DNA from: an uncultured Coxiella sp.
Lineage (GTDB): Bacteria > Pseudomonadota > Gammaproteobacteria > Coxiellales > Coxiellaceae
NCBI GenBank assembly: GCA_902623005.1
Contig: CACNSC010000013.1
Location: forward strand, 1-41,387
Direction: 5' to 3'
DNA: 41,387 bases
Shown: piece after piece, positions 1 through 7,764 of the stretch
Position numbering within the stretch: position 1 is the first letter of the stretch
How the letters are laid out: each line of letters begins with the position of its first letter
Notes under the pieces: model-generated
What the model was told of the DNA's origin: nothing
The model's input: only the letters and a program-made list of their open reading frames with translations
The model's database searches: none
Translations under genes and position numbers: made by a program

Positions 1-2
1 CA

Positions 3-122
3 GGATCCACCACTACGAAAAATATATCTACTCAAAGTCAGCCATTAATGAGACCCGAATCATTAATGACACTCTCTAAAAAAGCAGGGATTGCACTCAT
101 TGAGGGGTATCACCTAGTATAA
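3..122 (+). CDS. C-terminal fragment of an unknown gene cut by the window edge
   Basis: One frame is open from the left edge for 39 codons and ends in IEGYHLV and TAA. There is no recognisable domain. The last 20 coding bases (99-118) closely resemble bases 1320-1339 at the tail of the decayed MepB-like region, so this may be the end of a gene related to one that once ended there. It could also be a chance open frame; low confidence. Confidence 0.3.
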   Translation, partial: GSTTTKNISTQSQPLMRPESLMTLSKKAGIALIEGYHLV

Positions 123-381
123 AAAATTAAAAAATGATAAAAAATAATTACTTAATCGTGAGCGTCACAGCAACTACACCCTAGCAATATTGTTCAGATT
201 AGACTATGTTTGGTTTCGCGTAACCGAGGAGTAAAACAAAGAATTAGTTAAATCTTGCAATGAAAGCAGCTAAAGAACCAGTCTTTTTGCGATACATGCT
301 ACTTAACTACCATCAATTACGTATTTTTGTCTAATAAGACGATGGAATTCCGGACTATTTGACGCACATTTAATGACAGAT

Positions 382-466
382 ACTCCATCACCATCTCTAT
401 TTCCAAGCAAATTAAGACTTATGGTCTATAATAAATTATGTCATTAAGAAATATAATTGGAGTAAA
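382..466 (+). promoter_or_regulatory. Promoter and leader of secreted-peptide gene (element copy A)
   Basis: This stretch carries a good -10 hexamer TATAAT at 426-431, preceded by the AAGCAAATTAAGACTTATGG core that recurs three more times in the window (2253-2299, 5424-5470, 16705-16751). A ribosome binding site TTGGAGT sits just before the ATG at 470. The likeness to the 16705 copy runs on through the leader and into the first codons (ATGAAACAG), so promoter, leader and signal-peptide start appear to have been copied together. The remaining upstream gap (123-381) shows nothing else I can name. Confidence 0.6.
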
Positions 467-469
467 ACA

Positions 470-700
470 ATGAAACAGGTAGTAAGCGCAATGGTGGTAT
501 TGATGGTATTTGGATTAATGAGTACAGGTGTGACTTACGCACACGTAAGTATGGCAAAAGGAACATTAATCAGCGATTGCTACGATTTCAAAAAAATAAA
601 AAAACACTGCGAAGAACGGCACAGCAGCTACAAGAAATATAACGAAAAAACATGTGTAAAAAGACATAATACAACAGTTTGTAGATGTCAAGGTAAATGA
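470..700 (+). CDS. Small secreted basic cysteine-rich protein
   Basis: This 76-residue protein starts with a clear Sec signal peptide: MKQ, a hydrophobic core at residues 5-18, and a likely cleavage after TYA at residue 24. The mature part is about 52 residues, strongly basic (many K, R and H), with five cysteines at 37, 47, 62, 71 and 73. That pattern suits a disulfide-stabilised peptide in the periplasm or outside the cell. I recognise no family. A ribosome binding site (GGAG) lies 8-11 bases before the ATG. Its promoter, leader and first three codons match those of the peptide gene at 16792, while the mature parts do not, so the export cassette seems shared between different payloads. A role as toxin, antimicrobial or adhesion peptide would be a guess. 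Confidence 0.65.
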   Translation: MKQVVSAMVVLMVFGLMSTGVTYAHVSMAKGTLISDCYDFKKIKKHCEERHSSYKKYNEKTCVKRHNTTVCRCQGK

Positions 701-732
701 TGCTGTCTTTTAACCCATTTAAAAGTGGCATC
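699..732 (+). terminator. Imperfect stem-loop after the small peptide gene
   Basis: GATGC and CTTTTAA pair with TTAAAAG and GCATC around a CCCAT loop, overlapping the stop codon at 698-700. Only a short T-rich stretch follows, so it is a weak candidate terminator or mRNA-stabilising hairpin. Confidence 0.35.
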
Positions 733-795
733 AGTGGTTTTGACGTCAGTCGTCCCTACACTGCGACGATGAATTCGTAAACGGTACCGCAATAG

Positions 796-1347
796 TATCT
801 ACAGCACTTCACACTCCCGGAAGAATTAGTAACGGCCATTCGTGAGGTATACAGACCTGCCGAATTGGATGTAACTAGCGAGCCTCGCCGGGAGGAGGAC
901 CCCAAAGGTTAAGATTATCAATCCTGCTGGCTAGGACTGAATGGCTGTACTGTTGCATTTCGGGTTGCAAAAACAACGCCGGATAGGCTAGGGCATTTCG
1001 TAACACTGTGGAAGCGGCCGAGCCTAGGTTCAGAGATTGTTCCGCTGGATAGTTCTGATGGCATCGACTTTGTGGTGGTGAGTGTCAATAGTCAAGGACA
1101 CTCCGGGAAATCCTATCGCGGACAGTTTGTCTTTAATAAACACGTTTTGATAGAGCAGGGTATCATGTCGCAAGATACCAAGCTCGGAAAGCTTGCCTTT
1201 CGAGTGTTTCCTCCTTGGAGTGAAGATTTAGCACTGGAGTCCATTGCAGCATCACAACAAAAATCTTTGACCATCAAAAAAACACAACGCATGTCCAAAT
1301 CAGCCATGAAATTGTACCCATTGAGGGGTGTCATCCAGTTAAGATAA
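796..1347 (+). pseudogene. Decayed MepB-family gene
   Basis: The frame that is open at 913-1347 reads VAFRVAKTTPDRLGHFVTLW, KRP, then GIDFVVVSV, GQFVFNKHVLIEQGIMS and FRVFPPW. This is the order of conserved blocks in MepB-like proteins, a family found near the Staphylococcus mepA/mepR genes and widely in bacteria, of unknown biochemical function. The same frame continues upstream as FTLPEELVTAIREVYRPAEL, also MepB-like, but is interrupted by TAA at 910-912, with another stop at 793-795. No intact start is left. The 840-1240 stretch looks clearly richer in G and C than its AT-rich surroundings, which suggests acquisition and then decay. A shorter product from an internal start near 1072 or later would lack the N-terminal half of the domain. 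Confidence 0.6.
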
Positions 1348-1353
1348 AAAAGT

Positions 1354-1470
1354 CATTATTAACATGAGCTTATTGAACCGTATCAGCAATCCAATCTTTT
1401 ATAGTCTATAGTTAGTCAAAACTAAAAAAATAGGAAAATGACATGAAATATCTATTAGCAACACTAGTCA
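1354..1470 (+). repeat. Upstream-plus-signal-peptide repeat, copy 1
   Basis: CATTATTAACATGAGCTTAT at 1354-1373, a GTCTATAGT -10-like block near 1404, an AGGAAAATGACATG start context and the first codons (MKYLLATL) recur at 1985-2110. The shared span is leader plus signal-peptide start, so a tandem duplication of a secreted-protein gene is the simplest reading. Confidence 0.55.
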
Positions 1471-1982
1471 CAATAGGATTGATGGGAGGCGTGGCGACGA
1501 CGATGGCGAATGACTGGTCAAAGAGTTTTAATACTTCGAGCAGTACTGCAACTAGCGGAACTATCTTGGTTCATCCACGTAGTCAACAAAATTATGTCAT
1601 AGCATGCGAAGAAAAAGGGACAGGAGTGCAATATATGCCTAGGAGTGTGACACTCTATTGTACTAGTGCTGATAATTTACTGATAGTTAATGACGATAAG
1701 CATCCCATGCAGGTGGCAAGAAAAAGTAGCAAGGGTTATTTTCAGGTTTTTGGATTCTATGTTAAAAATAAAAGTAGCAATCAGTCCTTTCACATTGAGA
1801 TTAAACCGGATTGTAGTAACAAACCAGGAAGCACACAGATACCAAATTTTTATGTCCAAGAAGAAGGTAGCAATAATACACCTACTTGTGGTGACAAGTA
1901 TAGGGTGGATATCAAAGAATATACAAAGGATGATACATATGATTTAATTCCTTGCGTAGAAGTAAGCAATTGTCCAAGATGA
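1443..1982 (+). CDS. Secreted six-cysteine protein of unknown family
   Basis: This 179-residue protein begins with a typical signal peptide (MKYLLATLVTIGLMGGV, likely cleavage after TTMA at residue 23). The mature region is polar and rich in Ser, Thr, Asn and Lys, with no membrane segment. It has six cysteines, one each in IACEE, YCTS, PDCSN, TCGDK, IPCVE and NCPR, enough for three disulfides. The alternating hydrophobic and polar pattern suggests a beta-rich fold. I recognise no domain. A damaged second copy of the same leader and signal-peptide start lies immediately downstream (1985-2219). Placement next to another secreted peptide gene and in AT-rich DNA suggests an accessory, environment- or host-facing role; that is inference. 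Confidence 0.65.
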   Translation: MKYLLATLVTIGLMGGVATTMANDWSKSFNTSSSTATSGTILVHPRSQQNYVIACEEKGTGVQYMPRSVTLYCTSADNLLIVNDDKHPMQVARKSSKGYFQVFGFYVKNKSSNQSFHIEIKPDCSNKPGSTQIPNFYVQEEGSNNTPTCGDKYRVDIKEYTKDDTYDLIPCVEVSNCPR

Positions 1983-1984
1983 CG

Positions 1985-2110
1985 CATTATTAACATGAAC
2001 TTATAATTTAAAATAAATAACCCAATTTTAATCGTCTACAATATAGATAGGATCAACAAAAGTGGGAAAATAATATGAAATACTTATTAGTCTCATTAAT
2101 TTCAGTAAGC
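1985..2110 (+). repeat. Upstream-plus-signal-peptide repeat, copy 2
   Basis: This is the second copy of the 1354-1470 unit: CATTATTAACATGAACTTAT, a CGTCTACAAT block, GGGAAAATAATATG and the codons for MKYLLVSLIS. The two start points are 631 bases apart, equal to the length of one gene plus its leader. Confidence 0.55.
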
Positions 2111-2219
2111 AAAAAAATCTACTGCTAAAAAATCAGCTCCAAAGTCAAAAGAAACAGTCGTAGAAAATCCTATAGACAAATCAGGTCGGCGAAAAACCCG
2201 CCAAAACACTCGGTTTTAA
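2075..2219 (+). pseudogene. Frameshifted or phase-off small secreted-protein gene
   Basis: Translation from ATG 2075 gives MKYLLVSLISVSKKIYC and stops at 2126. A run of seven A bases at 2111-2117 sits just after the signal-peptide start. With one A fewer, the frame would continue as KSTAKKSAPKSKETVVENPI and on to TAA at 2217-2219, giving a product of about 46 residues that is very basic. The leader is intact, so this is either a recent frameshift pseudogene or a gene whose reading frame depends on slippage at the A tract. Confidence 0.45.
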
Positions 2220-2221
2220 CT

Positions 2222-2249
2222 ACACCCGATAATAATATTTATCGGGTGT
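2222..2249. terminator. Perfect 11-bp stem-loop
   Basis: ACACCCGATAA at 2222-2232 pairs exactly with TTATCGGGTGT at 2239-2249 around a six-base loop. It lies between the frameshifted peptide gene on the plus strand and the end of the long minus-strand gene, so it could terminate either. Neither side has a proper T run, so the terminator call is moderate only. Confidence 0.45.
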
Positions 2250-2252
2250 AAG

Positions 2253-2299
2253 CGCTATTCCCTATCTCTATTTCCAAGCAAATGAAGGTTCATGGGCTA
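2253..2299 (+). repeat. Dispersed 47-bp promoter-like element, copy B (orphan)
   Basis: The core CCAAGCAAATGAAGGTTCAT matches copy A (382-428) closely and copy C (5424-5470) at 40 of 47 positions by my count. No gene starts after it on the plus strand. Instead its right end overlaps the last codons of the minus-strand gene ending at 2290. It forms a direct-repeat pair with copy C around the two-gene unit 2290-5221. Confidence 0.6.
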
Positions 2300-4842
2300 T
2301 GTTGAGATTCTATTTTAGATGTACTGAGCGCTTCCTGTATCTTCATTAATACTTCATCTGTACCAGTAGATTGCTTTCCAAGAAAATCACTATTCCGCAT
2401 TTTTGTTGCTCGCTCTGCACATTTATCCGATACAGATAACTCAATACATTTAGCTATATCTTCCTTTGTAAAGTTAGCATCATGAGCGGAATTTCTTACT
2501 AATTCTCGTAATTTCATAATTTCATAAGATGGTTTTATCTTAAAAAAATTCATAAAATGTTTTGATTTATACGCGCCAAGAATTTCATTGAGCGCATCGG
2601 ATGTAATTCCAATTTCACTACTTTCATGTAACTGGTTTATATCATATCTTGATGCATCAAGTACTAAGGGATTTAATTTATCTTCAACTGTATCGTCTGT
2701 ATGTAATCCTTTAAATAATCGAATTGCTTCTGATACACTTTCACAATATTTATTCGTATCAACAATGGCTACAGCAATATCATTCGGCTGATTTGATACT
2801 GATTGGTTAAGTCTATTGACAAGTGTCTCTCCACAGATTTTCAGATTTCGCAGGCACGTATTGTTTTTTCGCGCATCACCATCAACACACCTTGCTTGTT
2901 GAAAAGCAATCTTTTTAACCAATTTTTCCCTCAAAGATGTCCAGCTAGAGGTAAGTTCTGTTTGGAATTTTGTTTTTAGCTCGCCTGTCTTACCTGATAT
3001 CTTTTCTTTCTGCAAGTAAATAGCATCATCTCGATAAGCGAAAAGGTTTGTTTGCATAGGAGGGCAACCATACTGACCTAGAGCAGCTATTGCTATTGCT
3101 TGTAGCTCGCGAGCTTCGAAGACTATTGTTACAATATCTGAGTCATTTCTACATTCATCTATACCTTCAAATGGATTCAGTACTCTTGATATTTTATTCA
3201 TATAATCATTATCATCCATTGATGCTTCACTAGCTAGAGAGTTAAGCCTACTCCTCATTTCTTTGGACTGTTTTACTCTTTTAGAAGCCGATTTATACGA
3301 GTCAATAGCTATAGAAACTTGATTTTTATACATGCTCACTTGCTGTAGAATAATTGCAACATCATGTATCGTTTTAGGTTGTATTTCTCCGACCTTCTTC
3401 AAGATGTCTCGGCCTTCTAGTGCTGTCTTTTCCAAGTCTAAATCTTGTTTTCGTTCATTGTCTGATACGCACCGATTCATTTGGGATTTTAGTTCTTCCT
3501 CACATTCACTTATGACAGTCCTGATTTCAATGATTACTCTTTCTGCGAATCTATTCGCAAGTTTTTTTTCTTTACCAGCTAGTTTTTCTTTATCTAAATA
3601 TAGTGATTTTGAGTTAAATGCATAAAACTGAGTTTTTGAGCCATCGTATATGATGTTTTCGAATACTTTGTCTGCTATTTCCTTCAGTGCCTCGGTATGA
3701 AATGATATTTGAACAAAGTCACTGAATTCTTTAATGCTTGCTAGCCGTGATTTTGTTGTGGTTATTGATTCGAAAGCCGCTATGTTCAAGCTCTGCTTTG
3801 TAGATTGAGTTGGTTGATTTAAGTCGCTCAATGACACTTTATCGACTTTAGCTTGCTGTCTTTCAAATGCTTCAGAAATTCTTGATAAAATGACATCTGC
3901 ATCTTCTATGCCATTTTGCTCTGCGAACGCTTTTAGTTCTTGTCGAACTCCTGCTAGTGTTTCACCAAACTTGTACCCCTTAAGTGCATTCAGAGCTTTG
4001 GTTATCTCACCTTGTTTAATTCCATTGTCCACTGTTTTAACTATCGCTTTCTTTATAGAGTTTTCATTCATAGGGGCCATTTCCCGCTCCAGATCAATTG
4101 CTGTCTGTATGCATTTCATGCCTTTATTGACGATGCTCTCAGCTGACTGCCAGTCAATATCCTCTAAGTTTGAATGATAATCTTTACACATATAATCCAT
4201 ATCGATAGCTACAGCTTTTAGATGACCATCATTGAATGTTATAAGCATGTTATCAATTGTGTTGTCCATGTCAGCGAGTAGTGCTCTTGTAGCAATTAAG
4301 ATCGCAAAATTGTTAACATCTTGTTTGGTCATTTTATCAAAGATATTACCCTCTAGCTCGCTTCTATCAGTCACAGGCTGTCGGGTTGCTAACCCCAATT
4401 GCAGTATGTCAGTTGAGTTGGGTATTTCTTTTGAATATTGTAATAATTCTCCGTCTTTACAGGCAAGCATATATTGTGTAGTACAGTCTGCGCCAAAAAG
4501 GTCTCTTATCATGTTAGAGTATAGTATTTGTTTAGCAACGCTCTCAAAGTTATGTTTTTTTACTTTCTTCACAAAATATCTATTCTGTGATGGGGTATGG
4601 TGCTGAATTTTTATATCCCTTCTATCTGTATCGCTCTCCACTTCAAAGTCGTCAGGGTTAGCAACAATAGTTTGTGAGGGAGAGCGCGTATATTTTACCT
4701 TTATTCTATTCAATGGATTTTTAAGAAATCGTACAGCAGCCTTGATTGTTGTTATCAGACTCACCAGACTGTCTTGGATCGCTAGACGGAGCTGAAAATA
4801 ATCTACTGAAATCGTTCTTGTTAGGCCTGGATTCAAGTTCAT
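2290..4842 (-). CDS. Large unknown protein with possible kinase-like core; candidate effector
   Basis: This is an 850-residue protein, mostly helical, Lys/Glu-rich and without a signal peptide or membrane segments. Residues 88-216 carry, in the right order, marks of a HipA/PI4K-type kinase fold: RYFVKKVKK (88-96, candidate ATP lysine), a glutamate-bearing helix (from 100), DMDNTIDN (191-198, candidate D...N catalytic loop) and IDMD (213-216, candidate metal-binding Asp). Residues 372-525 and 568-715 look like two copies of one domain: YLDKEKLAGK against YLQKEKISGK and RCVSDNERK against RCVDGDARK, both offset by 194 residues. The ATG at 4842 lies inside the upstream gene (122-nt overlap) and has no good ribosome site, so the true start may be later, at a TTG or GTG. 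Large size, unknown family and AT-rich DNA resemble secreted effectors of intracellular gammaproteobacteria; this is inference. Confidence 0.6.
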   Translation of the reverse strand: MNLNPGLTRTISVDYFQLRLAIQDSLVSLITTIKAAVRFLKNPLNRIKVKYTRSPSQTIVANPDDFEVESDTDRRDIKIQHHTPSQNRYFVKKVKKHNFESVAKQILYSNMIRDLFGADCTTQYMLACKDGELLQYSKEIPNSTDILQLGLATRQPVTDRSELEGNIFDKMTKQDVNNFAILIATRALLADMDNTIDNMLITFNDGHLKAVAIDMDYMCKDYHSNLEDIDWQSAESIVNKGMKCIQTAIDLEREMAPMNENSIKKAIVKTVDNGIKQGEITKALNALKGYKFGETLAGVRQELKAFAEQNGIEDADVILSRISEAFERQQAKVDKVSLSDLNQPTQSTKQSLNIAAFESITTTKSRLASIKEFSDFVQISFHTEALKEIADKVFENIIYDGSKTQFYAFNSKSLYLDKEKLAGKEKKLANRFAERVIIEIRTVISECEEELKSQMNRCVSDNERKQDLDLEKTALEGRDILKKVGEIQPKTIHDVAIILQQVSMYKNQVSIAIDSYKSASKRVKQSKEMRSRLNSLASEASMDDNDYMNKISRVLNPFEGIDECRNDSDIVTIVFEARELQAIAIAALGQYGCPPMQTNLFAYRDDAIYLQKEKISGKTGELKTKFQTELTSSWTSLREKLVKKIAFQQARCVDGDARKNNTCLRNLKICGETLVNRLNQSVSNQPNDIAVAIVDTNKYCESVSEAIRLFKGLHTDDTVEDKLNPLVLDASRYDINQLHESSEIGITSDALNEILGAYKSKHFMNFFKIKPSYEIMKLRELVRNSAHDANFTKEDIAKCIELSVSDKCAERATKMRNSDFLGKQSTGTDEVLMKIQEALSTSKIESQHSP

Positions 4843-5221
4843 AATCTGCGTGCACTAACCTTAAAGCATAAAGGGATCCCTTAAGTTGATATTTCATCTC
4901 AAAATCAGTGGTGTCCTTAACTGCATTCTCAAAATACTCCATCAGTTTTTCTCTGTTCTCAGAGTTAGTGAGGTCATTAACATAATCTCCAGCATCACTT
5001 CTTGAAATCCCCATGTTATCAATAAACTTTTCTTCACTAAGTTGACTGCGAAGACGATCTTCAACATCCGTTATCCCACCCTCAAAAAGTCCAAGAAAAA
5101 ATCTTTGGTCGATAACCAGCAGTTTTAGTATTGCATCTTTTATCTTCTCATCGATATTTGCACTGGGGTTCTTAGCAAGTGTCGTATAAACGCGATGTAT
5201 ATTTTTTAATTTGTCACTCAT
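4721..5221 (-). CDS. Helical unknown protein ending in a CaaX-type box
   Basis: This 166-residue soluble protein is predicted helical through about residue 130, followed by a polar linker rich in Ser, Asp and Asn and the tail GCCTIS. The last four residues, C163-T-I-S, fit the eukaryotic prenylation rule (Cys, two residues including an aliphatic one, then Ser, favoured by farnesyltransferase). C162 beside it could be a palmitoylation site. Some Legionella effectors use such tails to reach host membranes. A ribosome site AAGG lies before the ATG at 5221. The gene is first in a two-gene minus-strand unit, and the next gene overlaps its 3' end in another frame. I recognise no family. A chance CaaX-like ending cannot be excluded from one sequence. 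Confidence 0.6.
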   Translation of the reverse strand: MSDKLKNIHRVYTTLAKNPSANIDEKIKDAILKLLVIDQRFFLGLFEGGITDVEDRLRSQLSEEKFIDNMGISRSDAGDYVNDLTNSENREKLMEYFENAVKDTTDFEMKYQLKGSLYALRLVHADYELESRPNKNDFSRLFSAPSSDPRQSGESDNNNQGCCTIS

Positions 5222-5423
5222 GAGATTTACCTTTTTACTGCGGTTACGCCTCCATTCGGTTGATTATCCATTTATGGGCATTTTATATCCAAATCATTAA
5301 AAAAATATTAAATTGTCACTTTTTTCATCAAAAAAAAGACCTTTTTCGTTAATTTTTTCTCAGGTCGTCTGGTTATTCATGTTTTCTTGGTGTTTATTTA
5401 TAGTTTTTCTTGAAAGAACTATC

Positions 5424-5530
5424 CGCTATTTCCTATCTTTATTGTCAAGCCAATGAAGATTCATGGTCTAAAAATAGTATCTCGTGAAGAAATAAATAGA
5501 CGTAATACGCTGAAATAAAGCTATTTTATT
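5424..5530 (+). repeat. Dispersed promoter-like element, copy C, with decayed leader
   Basis: Bases 5424-5470 match copy B at 40 of 47 positions. The likeness to copies A and D carries on: GAAGAAATAAATAGACGTAA then CTGAAATAAAGCTATT lines up with the leader, start codon (ATG now CTG) and first codons of the peptide genes. This looks like the ruined start of another secreted-peptide gene. The rest of the gap 5222-5674 holds no gene I can support, only a 6-bp inverted repeat TGTCAC/GTGACA near 5649-5666. Confidence 0.5.
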
Positions 5531-5674
5531 GAAAGTGCTAGCTCAATTTTCAATAGAGATAATGATGCAGTCTCTGTTAGTGATTAAGCAGTGTCTCACT
5601 AGTCAGTTATCGACCTAGAAATAGGTGTTGAATAAGACAATGATTTACTGTCACAGTATAGTGACAATGGCGTG

Positions 5675-6313
5675 TTAAAAATCCAATGTCATTAATAGTC
5701 TTTTTTGGTTGGGTATGGTTTGGGGTGAGCGATGAACTATGCCTCCACCGACATTGCCATCCCAGCTCTCACCTTTCAAAAGCGCGACATCGCCGGTTTT
5801 GAATGATTCAATGTGCTGTGGATTTTGATAAATACCCGATGCACTGTCGCCCAATCCCTGATTGCCTGCGCCAAGCTTGCTACGATCGACTCGATGATGC
5901 GGCAACCATTGGGTTGCAATGCCATGATAGGTGGTGATCAATCGACACGGCACACGATCAACATGAAAACGTGGGCACATCGTGTCATTCAAGATTGATA
6001 ACCGCAACCCTACATCGGATAAATTGAACAAGCAGCAAAATAAATTAACCAAGTGGGCTATGTCTTGCTGTAAAGGTGTCAGTAACGGTTGTGAGCCAAG
6101 TTCATCAGTCAGCTTGTGCCCAACGTTATTGACCGTCACTCGAGATGACAGCTGTAACACTGAGCGCTGTTCAACGACTGCTTGAGCTGCTTGCTGTATG
6201 TCACTTTCTAGCTGCCGTTGCCAGACCGAGAGTTGCACGTTTTCCTGGTAAATGTCAGATAACGAAGATGATTGCTGATGGATCTGAGCTTGTCGATACA
6301 GGGCATGGCTCAT
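5675..6313 (-). CDS. DUF1826 family protein (zinc-starvation associated)
   Basis: This 212-residue cytosolic protein has the DUF1826 pattern: a helical N-terminus, then CPRFHVDRVPCRLITTYHG (about 128-146), GTQWLP-like and a C-terminal GDVALLKGESW followed by VHRSP near 193-196. The conserved His and Cys residues could bind metal. In other gammaproteobacteria DUF1826 genes sit next to ZigA/CobW GTPases in Zur-controlled operons. Here the gene begins 24 bases after the GTPase gene and so should share the Zur promoter at 7624-7656. The biochemical role is unknown. The family name rests on motif recall, not a search. Confidence 0.7.
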   Translation of the reverse strand: MSHALYRQAQIHQQSSSLSDIYQENVQLSVWQRQLESDIQQAAQAVVEQRSVLQLSSRVTVNNVGHKLTDELGSQPLLTPLQQDIAHLVNLFCCLFNLSDVGLRLSILNDTMCPRFHVDRVPCRLITTYHGIATQWLPHHRVDRSKLGAGNQGLGDSASGIYQNPQHIESFKTGDVALLKGESWDGNVGGGIVHRSPQTIPNQKRLLMTLDF

Positions 6314-6337
6314 CGAATAACATCCTTGTTATCGCAA

Positions 6338-7540
6338 TTAAACCGCTTCTTTCCATTCCTCGGGAAATGGATCGGGAAATGTCGCCCAATGGTCTTTACC
6401 GCGCAATAAGTCGTCGTCAGACAACAAGCAAGCATCCAACGCTGAATAAACTTGTGCTTTGTCGAGGCCCTGACCAATGAAAACCAGCTCCTGTCGCATA
6501 TCACCGAATGGCTCTTGCCAGTTTTCTTTAATGGACTGCAATGCTTCCTCGTCTTGTGGCCAGTCTGTCTCCGGAACAGCTTTCCAAAACATACCTGCAA
6601 AACCATAGCGCGCAATACCGCCGGCTTGACTCCAATAGCCAGCAAAACGTGGTCTAGTCGCAAGCCAAAAATAACCCTTGGAGCGAATCAACTTACCAGC
6701 AAGATTTTTATTGTGCAGAAAGTCGAAGAATTTTTGAGGGTGAAAGGGTTTCCTTGCCTGGTAAACAAAACTACTGATCCCGTACTCTTCCGTTTCTGGA
6801 ATGTGTTCGCCGCGCATTTCTTTCATCCAGCCGGGCGCTGCCTCAGCCTGTTCAAAGTCAAACAGTTGAGTGTCAAGAATGTCATTAACATCCACCTTTC
6901 CATTAGCAATAGGAATGATTTTCGCACGTGTATTAAGGGTCTTTAAGATGGCAATCAACCTGTCGAGCTGGGTTGGGTCGATCAAATCGGTTTTACTCAC
7001 CAGTAACACATCGGCGAATTCAACTTGATCCACCAATAAGTCAGCGACGCTGCGTTCATCTTCTTCGCCCAGTGATTCGCCGGTATCTTGTAATTGCTTG
7101 GCTTCGTCGTAGTCGGTTAAGAAATTAGCACCATCAACCAGTGTTACCATGGTGTCTAAACGTGCAACATCGGAAAGCGATAAGCCATCTTCATCTTCGA
7201 ATGTGAAGGTCTCGGCAACTGGAAGTGGCTCGGAGATACCAGTGGATTCAATCACCAAGTAGTCAAAACGACCCGCTTTGGCAAGCTTGGTGACCTCTAT
7301 CAATAAGTCTTCACGTAGCGTGCAGCAAATACAGCCATTACTCATTTCGACTAATTTTTCTTCTTGGCGAGATAGTGAGACTTCGTTCTCAACCATGGAT
7401 TTATCTATGTTGATTTCGCTCATGTCATTAACAATCACGGCCACTTTTTTATCTTCACGGTTGTTTAAAAGATGAGTTAAAACAGTGGTTTTTCCGGCGC
7501 CTAAGAAACCAGATAGTACAGTGACAGGTAATTTTTCCAT
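6338..7540 (-). CDS. zigA: CobW/COG0523 GTPase, ZigA-like zinc metallochaperone
   Basis: This 400-residue G3E-family GTPase has Walker [11 protein letters not shown] (10-19), the metal-binding CICC motif (C70-I-C72-C73, in [12 protein letters not shown]), an IESTGISEP switch region near 117-125, and SKTDLID as the base-recognition motif near 182-188. A CobW C-terminal domain follows. Members with the [19 protein letters not shown] start and this length belong to the zinc-responsive ZigA/YeiR branch, thought to hand zinc to essential enzymes during zinc shortage using GTP. The gene is first in an operon with DUF1826. A 19-bp palindromic Zur box overlaps its promoter about 85 bases upstream, which supports a zinc rather than cobalamin role. 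Confidence 0.85.
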   Translation of the reverse strand: MEKLPVTVLSGFLGAGKTTVLTHLLNNREDKKVAVIVNDMSEINIDKSMVENEVSLSRQEEKLVEMSNGCICCTLREDLLIEVTKLAKAGRFDYLVIESTGISEPLPVAETFTFEDEDGLSLSDVARLDTMVTLVDGANFLTDYDEAKQLQDTGESLGEEDERSVADLLVDQVEFADVLLVSKTDLIDPTQLDRLIAILKTLNTRAKIIPIANGKVDVNDILDTQLFDFEQAEAAPGWMKEMRGEHIPETEEYGISSFVYQARKPFHPQKFFDFLHNKNLAGKLIRSKGYFWLATRPRFAGYWSQAGGIARYGFAGMFWKAVPETDWPQDEEALQSIKENWQEPFGDMRQELVFIGQGLDKAQVYSALDACLLSDDDLLRGKDHWATFPDPFPEEWKEAV

Positions 7541-7623
7541 GATGTTTCCTCTGCAGGGTGGGTTGATGGTCTATTCTCGATCTATTGCTAGTCGTCTGGT
7601 AAGATCGAGGGTATCAAGCGACA

Positions 7624-7656
7624 GCTGTTATAGTATAACAGCGACCATGCTGTCAA
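7624..7656 (-). promoter_or_regulatory. Zur box overlapping the zigA promoter
   Basis: GCTGTTATAGTATAACAGC at 7624-7642 is a perfect 19-bp palindrome that contains the Zur consensus GTTATANTATAAC. On the minus strand TTGACA (7656-7651), an 18-base spacer and TATAAC (7632-7627) form a promoter whose -10 lies in the palindrome. Zinc-loaded Zur bound there would block RNA polymerase. Confidence 0.85.
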
Positions 7657-7764
7657 CCGTTATGGGTATCAAGCGGTGGATTTCGAGTGTGGTTGGCTAA
7701 CCCAATGATGTCCCCAGGTGCGAAACAAACGGCGATCTAAGGCAAGTAAGAAGAGTCTGGCTGA

